Below are positions 1-5,690 of a DNA stretch of 5,838 bases, piece by piece. A program made the translations under genes and the position numbers. Below the pieces are notes generated by a model that ran no database searches, was not told the origin of the DNA, and was given only the letters and a program-made list of their open reading frames with translations. This DNA comes from Oscillospiraceae bacterium. GTDB taxonomy: Bacteria; Bacillota_A; Clostridia; Oscillospirales; Oscillospiraceae. Position 1 is the first letter of the stretch; each line of letters opens with the position of its first letter. The stretch spans positions 1 through 5,838 of the forward strand of contig SVLA01000124.1 of assembly GCA_015068175.1 (NCBI GenBank), given 5' to 3'.

Positions 1-372
1 GCCGGCGCTGTGCTGTATACCTTCACCATGCAGCCCGACGGCAGTCTCTTCTCCGGCCGGGATGTGGCCCCGGTGTTGAAGGAACTGGAAGAAGATGGTG
101 CCGCCGCCGTTGGTTTCAACTGTGTGGCCGCCGATATGATGACCCCCTGGTTGGTCACCCGGCTCCGCCGCCTGATCCGCATTCCCCTGGTCTGCAAACC
201 CAACGCCGGCATCCCCGTCATCGGTGACGACGGCATCCCCGCCTATTCCATGGCCCCGGCGGATTGGGCCGGCATCATGGCCCAATGCCATGAAAACGGC
301 GCCGCCCTTCTGGGCGGCTGCTGCGGAACCACCCCGGAGCATATCGCCGCCCTGGCCAGGATCCTGGGTTAA
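1..372 (+). CDS. Homocysteine S-methyltransferase-family protein, C-terminal part (5' end outside the window)
   Basis: The frame is open from the first base and stops with TAA at 370-372, giving 123 visible residues; the real start lies upstream. The family moves a methyl group to homocysteine on a catalytic zinc held by three cysteines, and all three appear to be present: one in GFNC (visible residue 41) and the adjacent pair in GGCCGT (107-108), followed by the typical TPEHI ending. The protein stops right after the barrel domain, so no folate-binding, cobalamin or methylenetetrahydrofolate reductase domain follows in this gene. It may be a stand-alone methyltransferase or the homocysteine module of a split methionine synthase; the missing N-terminus prevents a choice. 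birA follows 11 bases later and its ribosome binding site overlaps this stop codon, which suggests one operon. Confidence 0.85.
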   Translation, partial: AGAVLYTFTMQPDGSLFSGRDVAPVLKELEEDGAAAVGFNCVAADMMTPWLVTRLRRLIRIPLVCKPNAGIPVIGDDGIPAYSMAPADWAGIMAQCHENGAALLGGCCGTTPEHIAALARILG

Positions 373-383
373 GGAGGCATCCT

Positions 384-1175
384 ATGAAAGAGCAGATCCT
401 CTCTCACCTGCCCCCGGACCATCCCTGGCGGGACCAGCTCCAGTTTTTCGACGTTATTGACTCCACCAATACCCGGGCCAAGGAATTGGCCGCCCAGGGG
501 GCGCCCCACGGCACCGCGTTGGTGGCTGACCGCCAGACCGGCGGCCGGGGCCGTATGGGCCGCAGTTTCCATTCCCCCGGCGGTGTGGGCGTCTATATGA
601 GCGTCCTTCTGCGGCTCCAATGTCCGCCCCAGGCCCTGATGCACCTGACCTGCGCCGCGGCCGCTGCTGCCTGCGATGCGGTGGAACGTTCCGCCGGCAT
701 CCGTCCCGGCATCAAATGGACCAATGATCTGGTGGTGGGCCAGCGGAAGATCGCCGGCATCCTGACGGAACTGGTGCTTTTACCCAACGAAGTCTGCGCC
801 GTCATCGGCATCGGCATCAACTGCCGCCAGCAGGAAACGGACTTCCCCCCTCAGATCCGATCTTTGGCCGGCTCCCTGGCCATGGCCACCGGTCGGGACA
901 TCGCCCCCGCCGCCGTGTGTGCTGCTCTGATGGAAGCCTTCCTGCAGATGTCCGACACCCTCCTGACCCATCGGGACGCCATGCTGGACCGCTATCGCCG
1001 GAATTGCATCACCCTGGGCCGGGACATTTCCCTGGTCCGCGGTGACGAGATCCGCCACGGTCACGCCCTGGACGTGGATGGGGAAGGGGGTCTGGTGGTC
1101 CGCTTTCCCGACGGCTCGGTGGAGACCGTCCGCTCCGGCGAAGTCAGCATCCGGGGCATGTATGGCTATATTTAA
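384..1175 (+). CDS. birA: Biotin--[acetyl-CoA-carboxylase] ligase, class I (no DNA-binding domain)
   Basis: The 263-residue enzyme activates biotin with ATP to biotinyl-AMP and attaches it to a lysine of biotin carboxyl carrier proteins in the cytoplasm. Visible landmarks are STNT at 27-30, the adenylate-binding loop GRGRMGR at 54-60, KWTNDL at 111-116, RKIAGILTEL at 121-130, GIGIN at 142-146, and a C-terminal SH3-like domain from about 212 to 258. The catalytic domain begins almost at once, so the N-terminal winged helix of bifunctional BirA repressors is absent. This protein should therefore not repress biotin genes by itself. The ATG follows AAGGAGG at 371-377 by 6 bases, and that site overlaps the stop codon of the preceding gene, pointing to translational coupling. 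No terminator is seen before the next gene. Confidence 0.95.
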   Translation: MKEQILSHLPPDHPWRDQLQFFDVIDSTNTRAKELAAQGAPHGTALVADRQTGGRGRMGRSFHSPGGVGVYMSVLLRLQCPPQALMHLTCAAAAAACDAVERSAGIRPGIKWTNDLVVGQRKIAGILTELVLLPNEVCAVIGIGINCRQQETDFPPQIRSLAGSLAMATGRDIAPAAVCAALMEAFLQMSDTLLTHRDAMLDRYRRNCITLGRDISLVRGDEIRHGHALDVDGEGGLVVRFPDGSVETVRSGEVSIRGMYGYI

Positions 1176-1195
1176 GAAAATTAATGAATTATTCA

Positions 1196-1224
1196 TTGCA
1201 TTTTTCCAACAAATTGGTTATACT
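1196..1224 (+). promoter_or_regulatory. Predicted sigma-70-type promoter for the small Cys/His protein gene
   Basis: A -35-like TTGCAT (1196-1201) and a -10 TATACT (1219-1224) are separated by exactly 17 bases in an AT-rich gap that stands out from the GC-rich genes. The -10 box matches consensus at 5 of 6 bases, the -35 at only 3. Transcription would begin near 1231, giving a leader of about 28 bases that contains the AGGAGG site at 1245-1250. Confidence 0.6.
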
Positions 1225-1258
1225 GATATTGGAATTATATAAACAGGAGGAAACTGAA

Positions 1259-1549
1259 ATGAAGACTTTTGCAACCATCGCCAAGATCCTGGCCGCGCTG
1301 GCCGCCATCGCCGGCATTGTTTACATTATTGCCACCTACGGCGATAAGATCGTCGCTTGGGCCAAGGGCCTCATGGGCTCCTGCCAGTGCCATTGCGGCG
1401 GCCATTGCCACTGCGGTGAGGAAGACATCGCCGACGAGACCCCCGTTGACGAAGCTGTGGAAGAAGTCGTGGCCGAAGAGCTGCCCGCCGACGAGACCGT
1501 GGTAGACGAAGCCGCGCCCGTGGTGGAAGAGACCGATTTCGAAGGCTGA
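1259..1549 (+). CDS. Small membrane-anchored protein with Cys/His cluster and acidic tail, unknown function
   Basis: I do not recognise this 96-residue protein. Residues about 4-27 form one Ala/Ile-rich membrane segment or uncleaved signal anchor. A short linker follows (GDKIVAWAKGLMG, 28-40), then a cluster with five cysteines (42, 44, 46, 50, 52) and three histidines (45, 49, 51). Residues 54-96 hold 19 Asp/Glu and no Lys or Arg, with acidic pairs recurring about every five residues. The cluster could bind a soft metal such as zinc, copper or nickel; this is inference from composition only. The ATG at 1259 is preferred over the in-frame ATG at 1184 because AGGAGG at 1245-1250 lies 8 bases upstream, and the earlier start would precede the predicted promoter. 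The gene has its own promoter and a terminator just after it, so it is probably a single-gene unit. Confidence 0.8.
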   Translation: MKTFATIAKILAALAAIAGIVYIIATYGDKIVAWAKGLMGSCQCHCGGHCHCGEEDIADETPVDEAVEEVVAEELPADETVVDEAAPVVEETDFEG

Positions 1550-1564
1550 GATCCCAAAAGAATT

Positions 1565-1593
1565 GCCCGGATGGTTCGCCATCCGGGCATTTT
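1565..1593. terminator. Bidirectional intrinsic terminator between the small gene and pepT
   Basis: A perfect 10-bp stem, GCCCGGATGG (1565-1574) with CCATCCGGGC (1579-1588), closes a TTCG tetraloop. On the + strand it is followed by ATTTTCC, and on the - strand by AATTCTTTT. It lies between the small gene (stop at 1549) and the convergent pepT (stop at 1600), so one hairpin can end both transcripts. Confidence 0.85.
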
Positions 1594-1599
1594 CCGTAT

Positions 1600-2805
1600 T
1601 CAGGCATTGGTCAAAATGGAGATGAGCATCTTTACGCACTTTTCCATATCCTCCACCGGGATATACTCAAAGCGCCCGTGATAATTCTCGCCGCCGGTGC
1701 AAAGATTGGGGCAAGGCAGACCTTCATAGCTGAGCCGCGCGCCGTCGGTGCCGCCCCGGATGGGCACCTCCACCGGCACCATCCCGGCCTCGGCCATAGC
1801 CGCCTTGGCCTTGTCCACGATGTGCATCACCGGCTCAATATGCTTGCGCATATTGAAATAGCTGTCCTTCATGGTCAGCCTGCAGGTGCCGGCGCCGTAC
1901 TTGGCGTTGATGAAGGCCTCCGCCGCCGCCATCACGGCCTTCTTTTCCTCAAATTTAGCCATGTCGTGATCCCGGATGATGTAGCGCAGGGTGGACTTCT
2001 CCACTTCGCCTTCCATATCCGTCAGATGGATGAAACCCTCGTAGCCTTCCGTATGCTCCGGCTTCTGGGCCGCCGGCAGCAGGGATTGGAACTCCATGGC
2101 GATATACTGGGAATTGACCATCTTATCCTTGGCAGAACCGGGATGGATGTTCAATCCGAAAAATTCCGCCTTGGCCCCGGCCGCGTTGAAATTCTCGTAT
2201 TCGATCTCGCCCACGGCGCCGCCGTCGGCGGTGTAGGCATAATCCGCACCAAAACCGGCCACATCGAACCGGTCCGCACCCCGGCCGATCTCCTCGTCGG
2301 GGGTAAAACCGATCTTCAATGTGGCATGGTCCCTGCGGGCGGTCATCAAAAAGTCCGCGCAGGCCATGATCTCGGCAATGCCGGCCTTGTCATCGGCCCC
2401 CAGCAGGGTGGTGCCGTCGGTGACGATCAGATGCTTGCCGCGGTGATGCTTCAGGCTGGGATAATCCCCTTCCCGCAGCCAGATCCCCTGCTCTTCGTTG
2501 AGGCACACATCTCCGCCGTGATACTCCACGATCCGGGCCTTCACGTTGGCACCGGAAGCATCGGGAGAGGTGTCCATGTGGGCGATCAGGCCGATGGTGG
2601 GCAAGGCCGGATTTCCGGGAACCGTGCCGTAAACATAGCCGTTTTCATCCATATAGGCATCGGAAATGCCCATTTCCTGCATTTCCTTCACCAGTTCCGC
2701 CCCCAGCAGTTTCTGCTTGTCCGTAGACGGACAGGTCTCGGAAAATTCATCGGACATGGTATCAAAGGAAACATACTTCAAAAATCGCTCAGTAACTGTT
2801 TTCAT
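1600..2805 (-). CDS. pepT: Peptidase T (tripeptide aminopeptidase, M20B zinc peptidase)
   Basis: The 401-residue cytoplasmic enzyme removes N-terminal residues from tripeptides using two zinc ions. Its length and motif order match Salmonella/E. coli PepT. Metal and catalytic residues, counted from the start chosen here, are His76 and Asp78 in AHMDTSPD, Asp138 in LLGADDKAGIAEIM, Glu171/Glu172 in FTPDEEIG, Asp194 in YTADGG, and His376 in NYHGR. The conserved blocks ENFNAAGAK, HPGSAKDKMVN and IRGGTDGARLS are intact. An in-frame ATG at 2809-2811 adds two residues. I prefer the ATG at 2803-2805 because AAGGAG sits 8 bases before it but only 2 bases before the first ATG. The gene lies downstream of ackA on the same strand, but a terminator and a palindromic element separate them, so independent transcription is likely. 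Confidence 0.96.
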   Translation of the reverse strand: MKTVTERFLKYVSFDTMSDEFSETCPSTDKQKLLGAELVKEMQEMGISDAYMDENGYVYGTVPGNPALPTIGLIAHMDTSPDASGANVKARIVEYHGGDVCLNEEQGIWLREGDYPSLKHHRGKHLIVTDGTTLLGADDKAGIAEIMACADFLMTARRDHATLKIGFTPDEEIGRGADRFDVAGFGADYAYTADGGAVGEIEYENFNAAGAKAEFFGLNIHPGSAKDKMVNSQYIAMEFQSLLPAAQKPEHTEGYEGFIHLTDMEGEVEKSTLRYIIRDHDMAKFEEKKAVMAAAEAFINAKYGAGTCRLTMKDSYFNMRKHIEPVMHIVDKAKAAMAEAGMVPVEVPIRGGTDGARLSYEGLPCPNLCTGGENYHGRFEYIPVEDMEKCVKMLISILTNA

Positions 2806-2813
2806 ATTCATCG

Positions 2814-2819
2814 CTCCTT
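2814..2819 (-). promoter_or_regulatory. pepT ribosome binding site (decides the start)
   Basis: AAGGAG on the - strand lies 2 bases from the upstream ATG (2809-2811) and 8 bases from the second ATG (2803-2805). The usual spacing is about 5-9 bases, so the second ATG is the better start. Confidence 0.75.
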
Positions 2820-2827
2820 CCGGAATG

Positions 2828-2963
2828 TAAATTGTTGTTTAGGAGAACAAGCCCGCGTAGGGGCGACCCTTGCGGTCGCCCTAAATGCGAGATCTTTTGC
2901 GCCTTCGGCGAAGGGCGACCGCAAGGGTCGCCCCTACGTGATGACTGCATAAACAACAATTTA
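2828..2963. mobile_element. MITE-like palindromic element A (136 bp)
   Basis: Perfect 14-bp inverted termini, TAAATTGTTGTTTA at 2828-2841 and TAAACAACAATTTA at 2950-2963, enclose a core dominated by a 27-bp inverted repeat. The same termini bound a second element at 5483-5705. It encodes no protein. The outermost TA at each end could be a TA target duplication, as for Tc1/mariner/IS630-type movement, leaving 12-bp termini; this is inference. It lies between the ackA terminator and the pepT ribosome binding site, ending 8 bases upstream of that site, so it forms most of the pepT leader or promoter region. An alternative reading is a chromosomal intergenic repeat that is no longer mobile. Confidence 0.75.
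2856..2938. repeat. 27-bp inverted repeat with hairpin arms (core of element A)
   Basis: The arms 2856-2882 and 2912-2938 are exact reverse complements. Each arm also folds on itself: GGGCGACC (2861-2868) pairs with GGTCGCCC (2874-2881) around CTTGC, and 2913-2920 pairs with 2926-2933 around GCAAG. The 29-base centre contains a small CGCC-TTC-GGCG hairpin (2900-2910). The DNA could extrude as a cruciform; in RNA it could form either one long stem or two short ones. Confidence 0.9.
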
Positions 2964-2971
2964 TCTTACCA
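2963..2971 (-). promoter_or_regulatory. Possible extended -10 promoter element for pepT
   Basis: Read on the - strand this is TGGTAAGAT, which fits the extended -10 pattern TG-N-TAAGAT. No convincing -35 is seen 17-18 bases upstream. If it is used, the transcript would start inside the terminal repeat of element A and carry nearly the whole palindrome in a leader of roughly 150 bases. This is a weak prediction. Confidence 0.3.
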
Positions 2972-2984
2972 CGATCTATTAATG

Positions 2985-3011
2985 AAAGAGCCGCCGCAGA
3001 TGCGGCGGCTC
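2985..3011 (-). terminator. Intrinsic terminator of ackA
   Basis: GAGCCGCCGC (2988-2997) pairs with GCGGCGGCTC (3002-3011) around a 4-base loop, 13 bases after the ackA stop codon. On the - strand the stem is followed by TTTCATTAAT, a short and imperfect T tract, so termination may be partial and some reading into pepT is possible. Confidence 0.7.
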
Positions 3012-3024
3012 CATAGAGATCAAA

Positions 3025-4215
3025 TTACTTGGCAGCATTGACCAGCTCAGCGGTATCCTGAGCGATCATCAGCTCTTCATTGGTAGGCACGACCCAAACC
3101 TGAACCTTGGAGTCAGGAGTGGAGATCAGCATCTCCTTACCGCGCTTGCTGTTCAGCTCAGGATCGATCTTCACACCCATGAAGCCCAGATATTCGCACA
3201 CAGCGGCGCGGACACCGCCATCATTCTCGCCCACACCGGCGGTGAAGGTCAGCACGTCGATGCCATTCAGGGCCGCAGCGTAAGCGCCCACATACTTGGC
3301 CACTTCGTAGCAGAACTTGTCCCGGGCCAGAGCGCAGTTTTCATTGCCTTCCTTGGCGCCGTTCTCCAGGTCACGGAAGTCGGAGGACACACCGGAGATG
3401 GCCAGCATGCCGGACTTCTTGTTCAGGATGTTCAGGCACTCGTCCACGCTGTAGCCGTACTTGTTGCACAGGAACTGCACCACAGCGGCATCGATGTCGC
3501 CGGAACGGGTGCCCATGGGCACGCCGGCCAGAGGAGTCAGACCCATGGTGGTATCCTGGCACTTGCCGTTGAGAACAGCGGACATGGAAGAACCGTTGCC
3601 CAGATGGCAGTTGACCATCTTGAACTCCTTCTTGCCCACCAGCTCTGCGGTACGCTTGGCCACATACTTGTGGGAAGTGCCGTGGAAGCCGTAGCGGCGG
3701 ATGGAGTCGTTCTCGTAGTATTCGGTGGGGATGGCGTAGCGGTAAGCCTTGGGGGGCATGGTCATGTGGAAAGCGGTGTCGAACACAGCCACCTGGGGGG
3801 TCTTGGGCATAACCGCCTGGCAGGCGCGGATGCCCATCAGGTTGGCAGGGTTATGCAGGGGGCCCAAGGGGATGCACTTCTCAATAGCGGCGATGACTTC
3901 GTCATTGATAATGCAGGAGTCGAAGAACTCCATACCGCCGTGGAGCACACGGTGGCCGACGGCATCGATCTCGTCAACGGACTTGATGACGCCCAGCTCG
4001 GGATCCTGCAGGATCTCCAGAGTAGCGGCGATGGCCTCGGAATGAGTGGGCATGGGGATCTCACGGACGGTCTTGGTACCGTGGGCATTATGGTTCAGAC
4101 GGCCGTCGATGCCGATACGCTCGCACAGGCCCTTGGCGGAAACTTCGCCGGTCTCGGGATTCATCAGCTGGTACTTCAGGCTGGAAGAGCCGGCGTTGAT
4201 GATCAAAATGTTCAT
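3025..4215 (-). CDS. ackA: Acetate kinase
   Basis: The 396-residue cytoplasmic enzyme interconverts acetyl phosphate + ADP with acetate + ATP, normally the ATP-yielding last step of acetate fermentation, working with phosphotransacetylase (not in this window). Catalytic positions known from Methanosarcina acetate kinase are recognisable: Asn7, Ser10, Ser12 and Lys14 in INAGSSSLKY; Arg89 in GHRVLHGG; His121 in LHNPAN; Asp146 in VFDTAFH; His178 in GFHGTSH; Arg237 in GTRSGD; and Glu380 in PTNEE. The nucleotide-binding stretches CHLGNGSS (203-210) and FTAGVGEN (324-331) are intact. The ATG has AGGAGG at 4224-4229, 8 bases upstream. A near-consensus promoter at 4286-4314 and a hairpin after the stop indicate a single-gene, well-expressed unit, divergent from tmcAL. 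Confidence 0.98.
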   Translation of the reverse strand: MNILIINAGSSSLKYQLMNPETGEVSAKGLCERIGIDGRLNHNAHGTKTVREIPMPTHSEAIAATLEILQDPELGVIKSVDEIDAVGHRVLHGGMEFFDSCIINDEVIAAIEKCIPLGPLHNPANLMGIRACQAVMPKTPQVAVFDTAFHMTMPPKAYRYAIPTEYYENDSIRRYGFHGTSHKYVAKRTAELVGKKEFKMVNCHLGNGSSMSAVLNGKCQDTTMGLTPLAGVPMGTRSGDIDAAVVQFLCNKYGYSVDECLNILNKKSGMLAISGVSSDFRDLENGAKEGNENCALARDKFCYEVAKYVGAYAAALNGIDVLTFTAGVGENDGGVRAAVCEYLGFMGVKIDPELNSKRGKEMLISTPDSKVQVWVVPTNEELMIAQDTAELVNAAK

Positions 4216-4285
4216 GGGTGCTGCCTCCTAAAATTTATTGTTTTCTTTTTTCATGGTTTGTGTTATGATAGCCATAGCTGGGTTT

Positions 4286-4314
4286 ATTATATTGCATTTT
4301 TCTCGATTTGCCAA
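4286..4314 (-). promoter_or_regulatory. Strong predicted sigma-70-type promoter of ackA
   Basis: On the - strand, -35 TTGGCA (4309-4314) and a perfect -10 TATAAT (4286-4291) are separated by exactly 17 bases. Transcription would start near 4279, giving a leader of about 64 bases before the ackA ATG. I see no clear operator or riboswitch fold in that leader. The complementary strand reads TTGCCA at 4308-4313 but has no -10 box at a good distance, so no matching tmcAL promoter is called. Confidence 0.85.
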
Positions 4315-4341
4315 CCCCTGAAACGTAAATTTTTCTTAAAA

Positions 4342-4347
4342 AGGAGG
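4342..4347 (+). promoter_or_regulatory. tmcAL ribosome binding site (supports the TTG start)
   Basis: AGGAGG lies 7 bases before TTG at 4355-4357. No ATG or GTG is found at that spacing, and the TTG directly precedes the conserved KIVGIICEYNPFH N-terminus, so TTG is the start codon. Confidence 0.85.
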
Positions 4348-4354
4348 GAACTTT

Positions 4355-5485
4355 TTGAAAATCGTCGGCATTATCTGCGAATATAACCCCTTCCATCGGG
4401 GTCATGAAAAACAGATCCGGCACATCCGCAGTCTTTTGGGCCCGGATACCGCCGTTGTTTGCCTTATGAGCGGCAATTTCGTCCAGCGGGGCGCCCCGGC
4501 CATTTTCGACAAATCCCTCCGGGCCAAGGCCGCTCTGCTGACCGGCGCCGATCTGGTGCTGGAGCTGCCCATCCCCTACGCCCTGTCCTCTGCCGAAGGC
4601 TTCGCCGCCGGCGGCGTGAAGATCCTGGGCCCCTTCTGTGATTATCTCTGCTTCGGCAGCGAAAGCGGCGATGCCGACAGCCTCACGGCCACCGCCCAAG
4701 CCCTCCTGGCCGAAGATTTCCCCGAAAAGCTCCGCGCTGAGCTGGACAAGGGGTTGTCCTTCCCTGCTGCCCGCCAGGCCGCCCTGGGTGAAATGGGCGC
4801 TCTTTTGGAAAATCCCAACGACATCCTGGCTGTGGAATATTGCAAAGCCATCCTTTCCCAAGGCAGCGCCATGATCCCCCTGCCCATCCGCCGGGGCGGC
4901 AGTTACCACGCCACGGAAGCAGACCATAGCGACCCCTCCGCCACTTCCGTCCGGAACCTGATCCTGCGGGACCAACCCTGGTCTGCCTTCGTTCCCCACA
5001 GCAGTATCTATGACGGCGCCCCGATCCACACCATCGAATACGGCGAAAAAGCCATCCTCTACCGCCTTCGGACCATGACCGACGCCGAATTTGAGGCCCT
5101 GCCCTACGGCAGCGAAGGCCTCTGGCGGAAACTGATGCACGCCGCCCGAAGCCAGGCCACCCTGGAGCAGATCATCGCCGCCACCAAGAGCAAGCGCTAC
5201 ACCCGCACCCGCATCGACCGGATGATCCTCTGCGCCGCCCTGGGCATCACCGCCGACGACCTCCGTGCCGGCGCTCCCTACAGCCGTGTCCTGGCTCTGA
5301 ACGACCGGGGCCGCCAGGTGCTGAAGACCGCCCGCCAGGACGGTCTCTTCCCCAACATTGGCGAAGCCCGGGAAGAAGAATACCAGCTCCTGGAGCGCCG
5401 CGCCGATGACCTCTACGGTCTCTTCACCGCAGATCCAACCCCCGCCGGCATCACCGACGACCACCGCGTTTTTTACCGGAAGTAA
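4355..5485 (+). CDS. tmcAL: tRNA(Met) cytidine acetate ligase (TmcAL, YlbM family)
   Basis: The family activates acetate with ATP to acetyl-AMP and acetylates the wobble cytidine (C34) of elongator tRNA(Met), helping it read AUG and not AUA. The 376-residue product shows the nucleotidyltransferase signature GIICEYNPFHRGH (5-17), MSGNFVQRG (38-46), FDK (51-53), ADLVLELP (65-72), FGSE (100-103), NPNDILAVEY (153-162), SATSVR (195-200) and a basic RYTRTRIDRM segment (281-290). It is somewhat shorter than B. subtilis YlbM (about 415 residues). It starts with TTG, is divergent from ackA, and has no clear promoter of its own in the 139-base gap. Its stop codon TAA (5483-5485) is the first three bases of repeat element B, so the C-terminus may have been set by that insertion. 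Use of acetate beside acetate kinase is suggestive but may be chance. Confidence 0.93.
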   Translation: MKIVGIICEYNPFHRGHEKQIRHIRSLLGPDTAVVCLMSGNFVQRGAPAIFDKSLRAKAALLTGADLVLELPIPYALSSAEGFAAGGVKILGPFCDYLCFGSESGDADSLTATAQALLAEDFPEKLRAELDKGLSFPAARQAALGEMGALLENPNDILAVEYCKAILSQGSAMIPLPIRRGGSYHATEADHSDPSATSVRNLILRDQPWSAFVPHSSIYDGAPIHTIEYGEKAILYRLRTMTDAEFEALPYGSEGLWRKLMHAARSQATLEQIIAATKSKRYTRTRIDRMILCAALGITADDLRAGAPYSRVLALNDRGRQVLKTARQDGLFPNIGEAREEEYQLLERRADDLYGLFTADPTPAGITDDHRVFYRK

Positions 5486-5510
5486 ATTGTTGTTTAGCCT
5501 TCAAATGTAG

Positions 5511-5549
5511 GGCGGCGGCTTGCGCCGCCGAGCGCCGCAAATGCGGCGC
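5511..5549. repeat. Two adjacent GC-rich hairpins inside element B
   Basis: GGCGGCG (5511-5517) pairs with CGCCGCC (5523-5529) around GCTTG. Two bases later GCGCCGC (5532-5538) pairs with GCGGCGC (5543-5549) around AAAT. The first resembles the arm hairpin of element A in layout (GTAGGG start, 5-base loop containing CTTG) but not in stem sequence. Confidence 0.85.
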
Positions 5550-5554
5550 CAAAA

Positions 5555-5686
5555 GCTTCCCCCCGGGGGGAAGCTGGCACAAAAATGGGTACATCGGAAC
5601 CCATTTTTGTGACTGATGAGGGGGATTTTTCTCTTCGTGTACCCCCTCATCCGGCCCTTCGGGCCACCTTCTCCCCAGGGAGAAGG
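5555..5686. repeat. Pair of diverged inverted repeat units forming the main part of element B
   Basis: The segment 5642-5686, reverse complemented, aligns with 5555-5624. The outer 24 bases match at 19 positions (5555-5578 against 5686-5663), and GATGAGGGGG (5615-5624) matches CCCCCTCATC (5642-5651) exactly. The middles differ: the left unit holds a 13-bp stem (5578-5590 with 5599-5611, CACAAAAATGGGT), while the right unit holds only GGCCC-TTC-GGGCC (5653-5665). The left unit also contains a loop-free 22-bp palindrome at 5554-5575 centred on C6G6. Confidence 0.75.
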
Positions 5687-5690
5687 TTTT
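5667..5690 (+). terminator. Terminator-like hairpin at the right end of element B
   Basis: CCTTCTCCC (5667-5675) pairs with GGGAGAAGG (5678-5686) and is followed by TTTT (5687-5690). It is the last stem of element B and the first one downstream of tmcAL with a T tract right after it, so the element may provide the tmcAL terminator. The 2-base loop implies that the innermost pair opens. Confidence 0.5.

Noticed and set aside
1184..1258. Upstream in-frame ATG extending the small protein by 25 residues
   Set aside because: There is no good ribosome binding site before 1184, the extension would cover the predicted promoter, and AGGAGG is ideally placed for the ATG at 1259.
1678..2952. Long + strand open frame (424 residues) opposite pepT
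   Set aside because: It lies antisense to a clear, fully conserved pepT, has the His/Gly/Leu-rich composition of a shadow frame in GC-rich DNA, and runs through the palindromic element.
4216..4354. Riboswitch or T-box leader between ackA and tmcAL
   Set aside because: The gap is AT-rich, only 139 bases, and shows no strong stems or known conserved core on either strand.
3604..4386. + strand open frame (260 residues) opposite ackA
   Set aside because: It is antisense to ackA, whose catalytic residues are all present; no ribosome binding site or known motif was seen.
4235..5464. Long - strand open frame (409 residues) opposite tmcAL
   Set aside because: It is Gly/Ala/Val-rich shadow composition with no recognisable motif. 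It covers the ackA promoter and almost all of tmcAL, whose motifs are intact in the + frame.
5507..5686. CRISPR-like array
   Set aside because: The repeats are inverted hairpins of differing sequence, not direct repeats with regular spacers.
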